Numbered from the stretch's first letter, positions 35,082-44,543 are shown. The stretch is 64,000 nucleotides of DNA from CAVYOD01 sp963770045 (GCA_963770045.1 CAVYOD010000023.1:79529-143528), one strand, 5' to 3'. The notes: generated from the letters alone by a model not told the origin. Program-made: numbers and translations.

Positions 35082-36379
35082 TTCTCACGTTTGATGACTG
35101 TTGCCGACCTTTCCCGCTCCAGGTTTTCGACCCGGATTCTACCATCCGACAGATAAAAAGTCAATTTGTCCCCCTTGGTCTCTCCCTTGCTTTTGTCAAG
35201 CAGCTGGGGGCTTCCGGTGAGGACAATCGTCTCGTCAGCCAGGTTGTAAAAGGCCTGCTTTCCCGTTCCCTCTTTCGATTCCTGCTGGATTACGACATTA
35301 TCTCTGGCCTCGATCGCTTTCATCTTACCGTCCTCCTCCTTGAGGATGACAGACATCGTCCTCGCGGACATGGAATAGTTCTTGATCAGGAGGCTGCACG
35401 AATTCACGAAAGAAAGGACTCGGTCCTTGGGTTTGTAGTTCATGATATTGCCCGATATCTCGACTTTTTCCTCTGGTTCGTTTTCTTTCGGCTTGTGGGG
35501 GAAGGTCGTCCTGACCGCTCCGGCCGAACGGATTTCTCCGCTTTCTTTAAAAAGCGTCAGTTCCTGGGCCACGATCATGTTTTTTTCTTGCCAGACTCGA
35601 ATATCGCCGCTAAAAATAAAACGCTCCGGGTTGCCCAAATATCTCAGACTCCGGGTGGTCACGAAGAGAGCCTGATTGCCGGAAAAAAAGCCGGGAGGCC
35701 GTTTATCCGCGGTCTTCGGTTTCAAGACAGCCTTGACATCTCCGGAGGCGCTGATGTCGTCGTTCTTGAGAAAGAGGGCGATCTCTGATGCCTGGAGGTC
35801 GCTCTCAGGGGATGTGAAACCGGCCGGAGCCTGAGGACCGCCCTTGACCCGAAGCTCGAGTCTCTTTGCCCCGAAGGACATTTCCTCTCCGCTCGCCCGG
35901 CGCAACTCCTGCCCGTCCTTGTCTTTATCGACCATCGCGACTTGCCGGAGCCCCCTAAAGCCCCGGAGCTCGCCAGCTTCATCAAAAGAGAATTCCGACG
36001 ACTGAGACAGGAGCTCGGTCCAGGCGCCTGATTCGGAGTGCAGTATCAAGCGGGAATCACCCCGGGTCTCCATGAAGCGGACCTTGGAGGATTTCTTGAA
36101 CATCTTGAGGTCCACCTCCTCGGCCTCGACTTCCCTTCTCTTGCTCTGGAGCAAGACCGAGGAGCCGCTCGAAGGTGTCCGTTGGGGCTGGACGTCCGAG
36201 ATCAGCTCCAGCCGGACTTTGCCTTTCAGGTGCAGCTCTGTCAGAAAGTTTTCGTCCGTGGACAAAGCAAAATTTAGGCTCTGGCAGGAGCCCCCACTTT
36301 CTCCGGAATGAAACTCGATTAGGCCCTCGCCTTCGCCTTGGTGTCCTTTGCGGCTATAGACGAGCTTTTGGCCTCGCAC
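35078..36379 (-). CDS. LptA/OstA-like domain, second half of a frameshifted LptC-LptA protein
   Basis: The first ~8 residues belong to the joined frame. The rest (~425 residues) is repetitive beta-jellyroll sequence of the OstA/LptA type (VRFMETRGDSRLILHSESG, FSGDIRVWQEKNMIVAQELT, NVVIQQ...AFYNLADETIVLTGSP). It would form the periplasmic bridge guiding LPS. It lacks its own signal. Dropping one base at the T4 run 36400-36403 (A4 in mRNA) fuses it to the LptC part, giving ~636 residues. Confidence 0.72.
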   Translation of the reverse strand: MRGQKLVYSRKGHQGEGEGLIEFHSGESGGSCQSLNFALSTDENFLTELHLKGKVRLELISDVQPQRTPSSGSSVLLQSKRREVEAEEVDLKMFKKSSKVRFMETRGDSRLILHSESGAWTELLSQSSEFSFDEAGELRGFRGLRQVAMVDKDKDGQELRRASGEEMSFGAKRLELRVKGGPQAPAGFTSPESDLQASEIALFLKNDDISASGDVKAVLKPKTADKRPPGFFSGNQALFVTTRSLRYLGNPERFIFSGDIRVWQEKNMIVAQELTLFKESGEIRSAGAVRTTFPHKPKENEPEEKVEISGNIMNYKPKDRVLSFVNSCSLLIKNYSMSARTMSVILKEEDGKMKAIEARDNVVIQQESKEGTGKQAFYNLADETIVLTGSPQLLDKSKGETKGDKLTFYLSDGRIRVENLERERSATVIKREK

Positions 36380-36989
36380 GGAAAGACGGTCGTGTGGTCT
36401 TTTGCTCGGGCTTGGGTTTGACCTCCAGTCGAACCCCTTCTTCGAGTGTCAGGGTTTGGTCCGCCCGAGTGTAGAGAAGGTTCCGGGAAAAACCGTTGAG
36501 CCTCTGAGAGGAGATACCAACACCCTTGTCCGACCTGAAGATTTCCGTCTTCTTATCATAATCGAAAAACTCGGAGACAAGCGTCAGGTCCTTGTCCTGA
36601 ATCTTAACCTTTCCGGTCAGGACAAAGTGATTTCCCTCCTGGTCGTAGGCCACCTGGTCGGCGAAGATCATGGTCTTCTGTCCTCCCTTGTGGCCGAAAT
36701 CGACGACCTCGACGCTGCCTTCGAGGTGATTCAGCTTGTCCTCTCCGACATAAAACCTGTTCGCCCGGAGCTCGATGTTTCCCTTGCCGCCCTTGAACTC
36801 GAAATGCTCGATCTTTTCTTTCTGGTCGATCTTCAGAGGACCGATGTCGGCCGATTGCCGGGGCGGCCTAGATTTTTCTCCAAAGTGAGTCACGAGATAG
36901 ACCAGGATGATCGTTACAATACCGAGGAGGAGGGCGAGGATCGCCATTCTCAGGGTCCGGGTCAGCCTGAACTTCGTCCTTTCGCGCAT
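36354..36989 (-). CDS. lptC: LptC-like domain, first half of a frameshifted LptC-LptA protein
   Basis: A membrane anchor lies at residues ~14-36 (MAILALLLGIVTIILVYLVT), followed by LptC-type beta strands (NRFYVGEDKLNHLEGSVEVV, LTGKVKIQDKDLTLVSEFFDYD). It is an inner-membrane protein passing LPS from LptBFG to LptA. The frame leaves real coding after KPKPEQ and ends 30 codons later in Arg-rich sequence. It starts 8 bases after recJ. Confidence 0.75.
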   Translation of the reverse strand: MRERTKFRLTRTLRMAILALLLGIVTIILVYLVTHFGEKSRPPRQSADIGPLKIDQKEKIEHFEFKGGKGNIELRANRFYVGEDKLNHLEGSVEVVDFGHKGGQKTMIFADQVAYDQEGNHFVLTGKVKIQDKDLTLVSEFFDYDKKTEIFRSDKGVGISSQRLNGFSRNLLYTRADQTLTLEEGVRLEVKPKPEQKTTRPSFRARPKARL

Positions 36990-36997
36990 GCCCGATT

Positions 36998-38695
36998 CTA
37001 GGTCCTGATGTCTTCCAAAGACAGAGAGACTTTTTCTTCCCCCATGTACTCGGAGAACTGGAGAGAGTAGGCGATATCGATTTCATCTCCTTTTTTGATC
37101 GCCGCTGCCCAGTCGGCTTTATCCCAGCCCAGCGCTTCGACCGTCCTCCCACTCTGTTTGACCAGAAACTTGGCGTGCTTGCCTTGGATCGTCTGAGGAG
37201 GGCTCGCCACTTTCACTCTCTCGGTCATGAACACCGGCTTGGGGTTTCCCATTCCAAACGGCCAGAGGAGGACATAGTCCTTGAGGAGTACGGGCTGGAT
37301 TTCCTCGAGACACAACCGCGTATCGATCGGTATTTTCCTTTGGAGGTCCGCGTCGGTGATCCGGGCGGCCGCGAGTTCATTGACCAACGCCCTGAACGAG
37401 CTCATCCGGTCGCGTTCGAGGGAACAACCGACGGCATAGGTGTGGCCGCCGTAGTTGATGAACAGGTGCCGGCACTGGTCCAGGCAATCGATCATCGAGA
37501 ATTCGCTGATGCTCCTGCCCGAGCCGAAGGCCTTTCCGTCCTCATAGGCAAAGAGAAGCACCGGAAGGTGAAAGGCGTCTTTCAGCCGCGCGGCCACGAT
37601 TCCGATGACACCACGGTGCCATTCCTCACAGCCCATGACCAGGAAACGGTACCGTTTTTCGAGCGCTCTGGTTCTGATCGTCTGGGCGGCCTGTTTGAAA
37701 ATCCGCTCCTCGGTCGATTGTCTTTTCCTGTTCAGGGTCTCCAGCCGGCTGACAATATCGAGGCATTCCTCCGGGGATTTTGAAAAAAAGAGCCGGACCG
37801 CGAGGTCGGTCATCCCCATCCGGCCGGCCGCGTTGATCCTCGGCCCAATCCTGAATCCGACGTCCCCTTCGGAAACCCGTTTGTTCACGAGTCCACAGGA
37901 ATCGAGCAGCGTTCTCAAGCCCAGGTTGACGACAGTTTCAAGGCCCTTGAGTCCGTATTTTGCCAGAAGCCTGTTCTCGCCCCTCAATTCCACCACATCG
38001 GCGATGGTCCCGATGGCCACCAACTTGATATAATGCGGAATCAGACGCGACCGGCGCGCGTCCTCAAAGAGGGCCTGGATCAATTTGAAAACGACGCCGA
38101 CTCCGGCGAGTCCCTTATCCGGGTAGCCGTTCGCCTCGAGCATGGGATTCAGAATTGCGACCGCGGGCGGGAGTTCGGCTCCAGGACGGTGGTGGTCGGT
38201 GATGATGACATCGATTCCTCTGGATTTGGCCTCTCGGACAAACTGGACCGCCTTGACCCCGCAGTCCACGCTGATCACGAGGCCCGCTCTCTTTTGGGTG
38301 ACAATATCGATGTGTTCGGTCTTGATTCCGTAGCCATCCTTGAGCCGCTCGGGAATGAAATAGTCGACTTCGGCGCCGAGCGATTCCAGGGCTTTGTGCA
38401 GCATGACCACTGATAAGATTCCATCGACGTCATAATCCCCGAAGATCAGGATCTTCTCCCGGCGGGCAATCGCCTCTTTTATCCTGAAGACGGACTCCGC
38501 CATCCCGGCCATCAGATACGGATCAAAGAGCCCGCTGAGGTCGCCGTAGAGAAACTGGTGGGCACTCTGGGGGCTGTCGATGTTTCGGTTGACCAAGATC
38601 TGGGCGATAGGCAGGGGAATCCCCAGCTCCCTGGATATGACCTCAGATTCAGGCCGCGACGGCCTGAGGATCCACCGTGAACCGGTCATGGACAC
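36998..38695 (-). CDS. recJ: Single-stranded-DNA-specific exonuclease RecJ
   Basis: The product has 565 residues. DHH phosphoesterase motifs are visible: FGDYDVDG near residue 83, DCGVKA, and DHHRPG near 157; the DHHA1 motif GGHTYAVG is near 415; a C-terminal OB fold follows. RecJ degrades 5' ends during recombination and mismatch repair. The start is GTG 38695 (or ATG 38689). A -10 box lies 6 bases before the GTG, so the message of the whole recJ-to-ptsI string may be leaderless. Confidence 0.95.
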   Translation of the reverse strand: MSMTGSRWILRPSRPESEVISRELGIPLPIAQILVNRNIDSPQSAHQFLYGDLSGLFDPYLMAGMAESVFRIKEAIARREKILIFGDYDVDGILSVVMLHKALESLGAEVDYFIPERLKDGYGIKTEHIDIVTQKRAGLVISVDCGVKAVQFVREAKSRGIDVIITDHHRPGAELPPAVAILNPMLEANGYPDKGLAGVGVVFKLIQALFEDARRSRLIPHYIKLVAIGTIADVVELRGENRLLAKYGLKGLETVVNLGLRTLLDSCGLVNKRVSEGDVGFRIGPRINAAGRMGMTDLAVRLFFSKSPEECLDIVSRLETLNRKRQSTEERIFKQAAQTIRTRALEKRYRFLVMGCEEWHRGVIGIVAARLKDAFHLPVLLFAYEDGKAFGSGRSISEFSMIDCLDQCRHLFINYGGHTYAVGCSLERDRMSSFRALVNELAAARITDADLQRKIPIDTRLCLEEIQPVLLKDYVLLWPFGMGNPKPVFMTERVKVASPPQTIQGKHAKFLVKQSGRTVEALGWDKADWAAAIKKGDEIDIAYSLQFSEYMGEEKVSLSLEDIRT

Positions 38696-38701
38696 GGCTT
38701 A

Positions 38702-38730
38702 AATCTAACACAATCAAGGACAATCCTCAA
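38702..38730 (-). promoter_or_regulatory. Leaderless promoter of the recJ-lpt-rpoN string
   Basis: On the minus strand: TTGAGG (38730-38725), a 17-base spacer, TAGATT (38707-38702), then 6 bases to GTG 38695. Confidence 0.6.
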
Positions 38731-38783
38731 ATCGCGAAGACGTCTCCGTTCCCCGTCCGTTCTTTGTCCGCCGAAAACACTTA

Positions 38784-38908
38784 GGAATGAGCGGTCAGGA
38801 GTAAGCGGTTCAATATCAAAAAGAACCATCAATAAGAATAGCTCCTTACCCCTTACTCCTCACCCCTTACCATTACTGCTATTTTGACGAGATAGACGAG
38901 ATAGACGG
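38784..38908. repeat. Inverted heptad arms plus 9-mer array
   Basis: GAATGAGCGGTCAGGAGTAAGC-type heptads (38784-38808) face CTCCTTACCCCTTACTCCTCACC-type heptads (38842-38874) as an imperfect hairpin. Then 38886-38908 repeats the 9-mer GACGAGATA two and a half times, ending 22 bases before ftsY. Confidence 0.7.
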
Positions 38909-38930
38909 TTATGAATATAATATTCATGCC

Positions 38931-39824
38931 GTGCTGGGAAATCTGAAGGAAAAACTGGCCAGGACCCGACAGGTTTTTCGGGACAAGCTCGAGACCTTCC
39001 TTCAAGGCAGCAGACAGAGTGAAGAAATCCTCGATGAGATAACTGAGCTCTTGATCCTGGCGGACGTCGGAATCGGGACAACCGAAAAGATCATCGGCGA
39101 CCTCAAGGACAAGATTAAGAAAGATAGCTCATTCCCGGTGGTCCAGGCTCTTCTCAAGGAGGAGCTGGTGAGGATCCTTTCGTTGTATCCTCCTGAAGTG
39201 GCCCGGAATTCGGCCCCGATGGTGGTCATGATGGTCGGAGTGAACGGGGGAGGCAAAACGACCTCCCTGGCCAAGCTCGCCTTTGCCTCGAAAAATGAGG
39301 GAAAAAAGGTGATGATGGTGGCAGCCGATACATTCCGGGCGGCGGCTCCAGAGCAGCTCGCCCTCTGGGGGAAAAGGCTGAATATCCAGGTCGTCAGGGG
39401 CCAGTACGGTGCGGACCCGGCCTCGGTCGTCTATGATGCGGTCCAATCCTTCAAGATCCACGGGTTTGACATCCTGCTCATCGACACGGCCGGCAGGATT
39501 CACACCAATGCCAACTTGATGAACGAGCTCGAAAAGGTCAAACGGATCATTGCCCGGGAGATCAGCGGGGCGCCGCACGAGATCCTGCTCGTCCTGGATT
39601 CGACCATCGGCCAGAATGCCATCGTCCAGGCTAGGGAATTCCTGAAGTTCTCAGGCATCACCGGGATTTTCCTGACCAAGCTCGATGGCACGGCCAAAGG
39701 AGGAAGCGTTATCAGCATCGTTGCCGAGCTGGGGCTTCCGGTCAAATTCATCGGAGTGGGAGAGAGTGAAGAGGATATGCTGCCTTTTTCTCCCCAGAAT
39801 TTCGTCGACGCCCTCCTCTCATGA
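38931..39824 (+). CDS. ftsY: Signal recognition particle receptor FtsY
   Basis: The product has 297 residues, the NG domain only, without the acidic A domain of E. coli. The P-loop is GVNGGGKTT, followed by DTAGR and TKLDGTAKGG. It docks SRP-ribosome complexes at the membrane. The start is GTG 38931, without a ribosome site. Its stop overlaps ribD (ATGA), a coupling of FtsY to riboflavin genes. Confidence 0.95.
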   Translation: MLGNLKEKLARTRQVFRDKLETFLQGSRQSEEILDEITELLILADVGIGTTEKIIGDLKDKIKKDSSFPVVQALLKEELVRILSLYPPEVARNSAPMVVMMVGVNGGGKTTSLAKLAFASKNEGKKVMMVAADTFRAAAPEQLALWGKRLNIQVVRGQYGADPASVVYDAVQSFKIHGFDILLIDTAGRIHTNANLMNELEKVKRIIAREISGAPHEILLVLDSTIGQNAIVQAREFLKFSGITGIFLTKLDGTAKGGSVISIVAELGLPVKFIGVGESEEDMLPFSPQNFVDALLS

Positions 39825-40921
39825 ATAACTCAAAGGATCTGGCTTTCCTCGAAATGGCCTACGGCCTGGCTGAAAAGGCCAGGGGACGGGTGAGTCCCAA
39901 TCCTCTGGTCGGAGCGCTGGTCGTCCGCGCAGGAGCCATCGTTGGCCATGGCTACCACGAGGAGGCCGGAAAACCGCACGCCGAAGTGATCGCCCTGGGC
40001 AGGGCGGGGGGCTTGGCCAAAAAAGCAACCGCCTATATCACTCTCGAACCCTGTGTCCATTGGGGCAGGACTCCGCCCTGCGTAGACAGCCTTCTCCGGG
40101 CCCGGTTGAAAAGAGTCGTCGTTTCCGCCCTGGACCCGAACCCACTTGTCTATAGGAAGGGAATCCGAAAACTAAAGCAGGCCGGTGTGGACGTCTCCCT
40201 CGGGCTCCTCCAGGAAAAGAATAGCCGCCTCAATGAGACCTATATTAAATACATAACCCAAAAGCTACCGTTCGTCACTCTTAAAGCGGCGCTGACCTTG
40301 GACGGTCGGATGGCGACCAGGCGCTTCGATTCCCGCTGGATATCTTCCCCTGCCACGCGCGAATATGTTCATCTCCTGCGCGGAGAATACGACGCCATTA
40401 TGGTCGGAATCCAGACCGTTCTGCACGATGACCCCCTCCTGACTGTGCGTCATCCCAATTGGGGAGAGAAACGACTGACAAGGATCATCCTGGACTCTCG
40501 CCTCCGTTTCCCTTTGAAGGCCAGGATGTTATCGACCCTGGGTGAGGGCAAACTGATCATCTTTACCCTGGACGGGGTCTCCACGAGGAAGGCGGGTTTG
40601 TTGACGGATAGAGGAGTTGAGGTTGTCCCCCTTCGCGGTCATTCCGGAATGATTGATCTCCGCGACGTCATAGGATGGCTTGGGCGGAGGGAGGTCTCCA
40701 GCCTTCTGGTCGAGGGGGGAAGCCGTCTTATGACCTCCCTCCTCGAACAAAAGCTGGCGGACAAGGTTTATTTGACCGTCTCTCCCAAAATCACCGGAGG
40801 CGATCAGGCTCTTCCTTTCTTGGGAGGAAGGGGCGTTGATTTCATCAAGGATTCCATCCGCCTGAAAAATCCGCGCTCCTTCCGGGTCGAGGACGACATC
40901 ATCATCGAAGGATATCTCTAA
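39821..40921 (+). CDS. ribD: Bifunctional riboflavin deaminase/reductase RibD
   Basis: The product has 366 residues. The N-terminal deaminase carries the zinc motifs PHAEVIAL and PCVHWGRTPPC; the C-terminal reductase (from ~150) has TLKAALTLDGRMA and LLVEGGSRL. It performs the second and third steps of riboflavin synthesis. The last base of its stop is the first base of the ribE ATG. Confidence 0.95.
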   Translation: MNNSKDLAFLEMAYGLAEKARGRVSPNPLVGALVVRAGAIVGHGYHEEAGKPHAEVIALGRAGGLAKKATAYITLEPCVHWGRTPPCVDSLLRARLKRVVVSALDPNPLVYRKGIRKLKQAGVDVSLGLLQEKNSRLNETYIKYITQKLPFVTLKAALTLDGRMATRRFDSRWISSPATREYVHLLRGEYDAIMVGIQTVLHDDPLLTVRHPNWGEKRLTRIILDSRLRFPLKARMLSTLGEGKLIIFTLDGVSTRKAGLLTDRGVEVVPLRGHSGMIDLRDVIGWLGRREVSSLLVEGGSRLMTSLLEQKLADKVYLTVSPKITGGDQALPFLGGRGVDFIKDSIRLKNPRSFRVEDDIIIEGYL

Positions 40922-41517
40922 TGTTTACAGGAATCATCAGTCATCTCGGGGTCTTTAAAAACTACGGCCGGGGAAAACAAGAGATGCTTATCGGTGCTCC
41001 CACCCTGGCCGCGCAGATCGAGCCCGGCGATAGCCTGGCCGTGAACGGCGTCTGCCTGACTCTCGTCCGCAAAGAAGCCAAGGGGCTCGTCTTCAACCTC
41101 TCCCAGGAGACCCTCGGCATATCGAACCTGGGTCTGTTGCGGCCGGGGGAAGAGTTGAATCTGGAGCCTCCGATCTCACTCCAGACGCCCCTGAGCGGTC
41201 ATTTGGTCGCCGGCCACATCGACGGCCGGGGGAAGGTCTTGAAATCGATCCCCCGCCAGCCGGGACGAAGGCTGACGATCAGTTTCCCGGTCCGCCTCCG
41301 GCCTTTTTTCATCCCCAAAGGGTCGGTAGCGATCAACGGCGTCAGCCTCACCCTGGCCGGCCTGGGTCCTTCCTCGTTAGAGGTCGAAATTATCCCTATC
41401 ACATTGAAAAACAGCAACTTAGGGAGACTCAAATCCGGAGACGAAGTCAACATAGAATGTGACATGATCGGGAAATACGTGTATAATCGAGTCGTGCCAT
41501 CGTCGCGAAGAGCATGA
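40921..41517 (+). CDS. ribE: Riboflavin synthase alpha subunit RibE
   Basis: The product has 198 residues with two lumazine-binding repeats, each starting MFTGIISHLG or SGHLVAGHIDGRG, and the conserved VNGVCLTL / INGVSLTLA pair. It makes riboflavin from two lumazines. Lumazine synthase (ribH), usually next to it, is not in this window. Confidence 0.95.
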   Translation: MFTGIISHLGVFKNYGRGKQEMLIGAPTLAAQIEPGDSLAVNGVCLTLVRKEAKGLVFNLSQETLGISNLGLLRPGEELNLEPPISLQTPLSGHLVAGHIDGRGKVLKSIPRQPGRRLTISFPVRLRPFFIPKGSVAINGVSLTLAGLGPSSLEVEIIPITLKNSNLGRLKSGDEVNIECDMIGKYVYNRVVPSSRRA

Positions 41518-41572
41518 AGAGACGGCGCAGAGTGCGGCAAAGCAACGACGACCGGACTTTTTAGGTTAGGTC

Positions 41573-42790
41573 ATGGAAAAAAAGATAAAAACAGCCCCTG
41601 TCGAACAGGCCCTCAAAGCGGTCAAGGAGGGCCATTTGGTTATCATTGTGGATGACGAAGACCGCGAAAACGAAGGCGACCTGATGGTCGCGGCAGAAAA
41701 GGTCACTCCCGACATTATCAATTTCATGACCAAGAACGGCCGGGGACTCATTTGCCTTCCCTTAACCCGGGAGAGGCTCGAAGAGCTCCAGCTGCCCCTG
41801 ATGGTCATGGACAATACGGCCCGTTTCGAAACGGCCTTCACGGTCTCGATCGACGCCAAGGAAGGCATCTCGACCGGCATCTCAGCCTACGACCGTGCCA
41901 AGACGATCCAGGCTGCGATCGACCCCCAGACAAAACCTTCCGACCTGGCCCGACCCGGCCACATCTTCCCTCTCCGGGCGAGAGAGGGCGGCGTTCTGGC
42001 CAGGGCCGGCCAGACTGAAGCGGCGGTTGACCTCGCCCGTTTGGCAGGTCTCAAGCCGGCTGGGGTGATCTGTGAAATCATGAACGAAGACGGGACCATG
42101 GCCAGGATGCCTGAGCTCGAAAATTTCAGCCTGACAAATGACATCCCTGTCCTGACCATCGCCGACTTGATCAAATACCGGCTCAAGCATGAGAGCCTGG
42201 TCCAAAAGGTGGACGAAGCGGACCTGCCGACCAAATACGGCGATTTCCGAATTGTCATCTTTGAGGACATCATTCACCATGAGAACCATGTTGCGCTGAC
42301 CAAGGGCAAGCTCAATTGGGATGAGCCGACCCTGGTCAGGGCCCACTCCCAGTGCCTGACCGGGGACACTTTCGGCTCGTCTCGCTGCGATTGCGGAGAG
42401 CAGCTCCACCGGGCTATGGAGATGGTCAGTGCCGAGGGAAAAGGCGTCATCCTCTACATCCTCAATCATGAAGGACGCGGCATCGGGCTGAACAATAAGA
42501 TCAGGGCTTATGCTATCCAGGACCGGGGAGCCGACACCGTGGAAGCCAATCGCGAGCTGGGATTTAAGCCTGATCAGAGGGATTACGGCATTGGAGCCCA
42601 GATCCTGGTTGCCTTGGGAATCAACAAGCTCCGCTTGATCACCAACAATCCCCGCAAATTCATCGGCCTGACCGGCTACGGACTGGAGATCGTCGACCGC
42701 GTTCCGCTGGAAATCCCGCCCAACAAATGCAATCTGAAATACCTCAAAACCAAAAAAGAAAAGCTGGGCCATATCCTGGATATGGTTTGA
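41573..42790 (+). CDS. ribBA: Bifunctional RibBA (DHBP synthase/GTP cyclohydrolase II)
   Basis: The product has 405 residues. The N-terminal DHBP synthase (1-~200) has DDEDRENEGDLMVAAE. The C-terminal cyclohydrolase II has the zinc cysteines in HSQCLTGDTFGSSRCDCG and the motif LNHEGRGIGL. Both precursors of riboflavin come from it. It follows ribE by 55 bases. Confidence 0.96.
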   Translation: MEKKIKTAPVEQALKAVKEGHLVIIVDDEDRENEGDLMVAAEKVTPDIINFMTKNGRGLICLPLTRERLEELQLPLMVMDNTARFETAFTVSIDAKEGISTGISAYDRAKTIQAAIDPQTKPSDLARPGHIFPLRAREGGVLARAGQTEAAVDLARLAGLKPAGVICEIMNEDGTMARMPELENFSLTNDIPVLTIADLIKYRLKHESLVQKVDEADLPTKYGDFRIVIFEDIIHHENHVALTKGKLNWDEPTLVRAHSQCLTGDTFGSSRCDCGEQLHRAMEMVSAEGKGVILYILNHEGRGIGLNNKIRAYAIQDRGADTVEANRELGFKPDQRDYGIGAQILVALGINKLRLITNNPRKFIGLTGYGLEIVDRVPLEIPPNKCNLKYLKTKKEKLGHILDMV

Positions 42791-42818
42791 AAAACCATAG
42801 GCTTGAACCTGAAGAGGC

Positions 42819-43595
42819 ATGGAGCTAAAAGAGTTTCAAGAAAAGTTTAGGTCTCTTCCCTTCCGGGAGGGCATCAGGTTCATATATAGGAATATCGAAA
42901 GCCTGGCCGAGAAAGAACGGACCCATTTTCTTCTGCCCCTCATTCAGGATGGGAACCATTCTCCGACACTCAGGGCCGCGGCTCTGAAGTTCTTGCGCCG
43001 GACGGAAGGTAACCGCGCCGAAGTCTTTGAAAAGTGCCTCAACGACCGCCATCCGGTTGTGGTCAAGGCAGCCCAGAAGGCGATGAGAGATTATGAAGCC
43101 CAGAACAGCCGGAACGCTCTTATCATCAAGTCCATCTTAGGAAAGATTCAATCGACTCCCGATAAACAGAGGAGGCTCAGGATCTTGAAGGCGATTGGCA
43201 AGCTCCAGGCTTCCTGGGTTCCCAAGGTTCTCCTGGAAGCCTTCGCCGACCCGAGCGAGGACGTCCGTGATCAGATCGCCGCGATGCTGGGAGAAAGGGA
43301 GCCCTTGGACCTTAGCCTTATTTATCCAAAGCTCGTAAAATCTCCCTGGTATGTGAAGAGCACGGCCCTGAAAGTCCTGGCCTGGAAGAAGAACCCCGAT
43401 TCGGTCCAAGAGATCGAGCGGATTCTCGGCGACACAAATGTTGACGTCCGCCGGAACGCAACTCTCGCCCTTGGTGAGATCGGGGGCAAAGAGGCGCTGC
43501 GGCTTCTTGTGCGCCTGTCCAAAGACAGGAGTTCCTACGTCCGGACGGCCGCTGAGGCCGCCTTGAGAAATGCGACCCGAGTGAAGTTTTGTTAG
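42819..43595 (+). CDS. HEAT-repeat protein
   Basis: The protein has 258 residues and is built almost entirely of HEAT/PBS-lyase-like helical repeats (for example VDVRRNATLALGEIGGKEAL near the C-terminus and SEDVRDQIAAMLGE). Such solenoids bind other proteins; no catalytic motif or membrane segment is seen. It lies 28 bases after ribBA on the same strand and converges on dtd with 7 bases between the stops. Confidence 0.82.
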   Translation: MELKEFQEKFRSLPFREGIRFIYRNIESLAEKERTHFLLPLIQDGNHSPTLRAAALKFLRRTEGNRAEVFEKCLNDRHPVVVKAAQKAMRDYEAQNSRNALIIKSILGKIQSTPDKQRRLRILKAIGKLQASWVPKVLLEAFADPSEDVRDQIAAMLGEREPLDLSLIYPKLVKSPWYVKSTALKVLAWKKNPDSVQEIERILGDTNVDVRRNATLALGEIGGKEALRLLVRLSKDRSSYVRTAAEAALRNATRVKFC

Positions 43596-43602
43596 ATGAG
43601 CC

Positions 43603-44061
43603 TCATTTTGGCTCCAGGGATTGCCTGGAAGTCAGGATGAAGGTAACCGGACCGTCGTTGACAATCAGAACTTCCATCAAGGCTTGAAAGACGCCGGTTT
43701 CGACCTTGATACCCCTCTGTCTGACCGATTCCACGAAGAAGTCAAAGAGTCCCTGAGCTTTCCCGGGCTCCTCGGCGTTATCGAATCCCGGCCTGCGGCC
43801 TTTTCGGACCGAGGCGGCCAGGGTGAACTGGGAAACGGCCAGAACCGTCCCCTGCACTTCCTCCAGGGAAAGGTTCATCTTCCCCAAATCGTCAGGAAAT
43901 ATCCTGAGCTCAGTGACTTTTCTGGCCAGGAACGCCGCATCCTGCTCGGTATCTCCCTTTTCAATTCCGACCAAGAGGCAGATCCCCTTCCCCACCTCTC
44001 CAACCAGACGGCCTTCCACTTCGACGGAGGCTCTTTTTACTCGTTGCAGGACAATGATCAT
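43603..44061 (-). CDS. dtd: D-aminoacyl-tRNA deacylase
   Basis: From ATG 44061 the product has 152 residues and begins MIIVLQRVKRASV, the usual start of Dtd. The catalytic motifs are SQFTLAAS and, near the end, NDGPVTF (Dtd NxGPVT). It removes D-amino acids and glycine mischarged on tRNA. A start at 44085 is open but adds residues not seen in the family. Confidence 0.93.
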   Translation of the reverse strand: MIIVLQRVKRASVEVEGRLVGEVGKGICLLVGIEKGDTEQDAAFLARKVTELRIFPDDLGKMNLSLEEVQGTVLAVSQFTLAASVRKGRRPGFDNAEEPGKAQGLFDFFVESVRQRGIKVETGVFQALMEVLIVNDGPVTFILTSRQSLEPK

Positions 44062-44068
44062 GGTAAAC

Positions 44069-44184
44069 TCGTGTATCTCGTCCATCCTCGTCGTCGGGTC
44101 TATCTCGTCAAGAATAAAAAAAGAAAGATAATTATAAAATCGTTTGGGTTTTGACGAGAAAGACGAGACAGAACCAGATAGACG
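44069..44184. repeat. Inverted 9-mer arrays between dtd and rpsT
   Basis: CTCGTGTATCTCGTCC-type units (44069-44110) face GACGAGAAAGACGAGACAG-type units (44153-44184) around an AT-rich loop. The left arm overlaps the extreme 5' end of dtd. Confidence 0.6.
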
Positions 44185-44211
44185 TTACGATTTAGCTTAC
44201 CTTCTCTCATG

Positions 44212-44240
44212 TTGACTTTAAACCCAGTTTATTCTACCAT
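44212..44240 (+). promoter_or_regulatory. Promoter of rpsT
   Basis: TTGACT (44212-44217), a 17-base spacer and TACCAT (44235-44240). A good ribosome site AAGGAG (44252-44257) follows before the ATG at 44265. Confidence 0.65.
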
Positions 44241-44264
44241 ATCCACTTCGAGAAGGAGAAGATA

Positions 44265-44543
44265 ATGGCTCATCACGGGTCCGCGGTTCGAGAGATGCGG
44301 CGCAGCCTTCGCCGGAATGCCGTCAACAAGAGGAACAGGTCCAGCCTCCGCAGCCAGGTCAAGAGAGTCAGAGAAGCCATCAGGAGCAAAAATAAGGAAG
44401 AGGCTGAAAAACTCCTTCCCCAGACTTTCTCAGCCATCGATAAGACGATCAAAAGGGGCGCGATTCACAAGAACAAGGGAAGCCGCTACAAGTCCCGGCT
44501 CAGCCGTCAGGTGGCCGAGATCAATCCGGTCCCTTCAAAATAG
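44265..44543 (+). CDS. rpsT: 30S ribosomal protein S20
   Basis: The product has 92 residues and is very basic, with the S20 pattern (RRNAVNKRNRSSLRSQVK, then TIKRGAIHKNKGSRYKSRLS). It binds 16S rRNA at the bottom of the small subunit. It has its own promoter and ribosome site. Its last 23 bases overlap the 3' end of the convergent holA gene. Confidence 0.95.
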   Translation: MAHHGSAVREMRRSLRRNAVNKRNRSSLRSQVKRVREAIRSKNKEEAEKLLPQTFSAIDKTIKRGAIHKNKGSRYKSRLSRQVAEINPVPSK

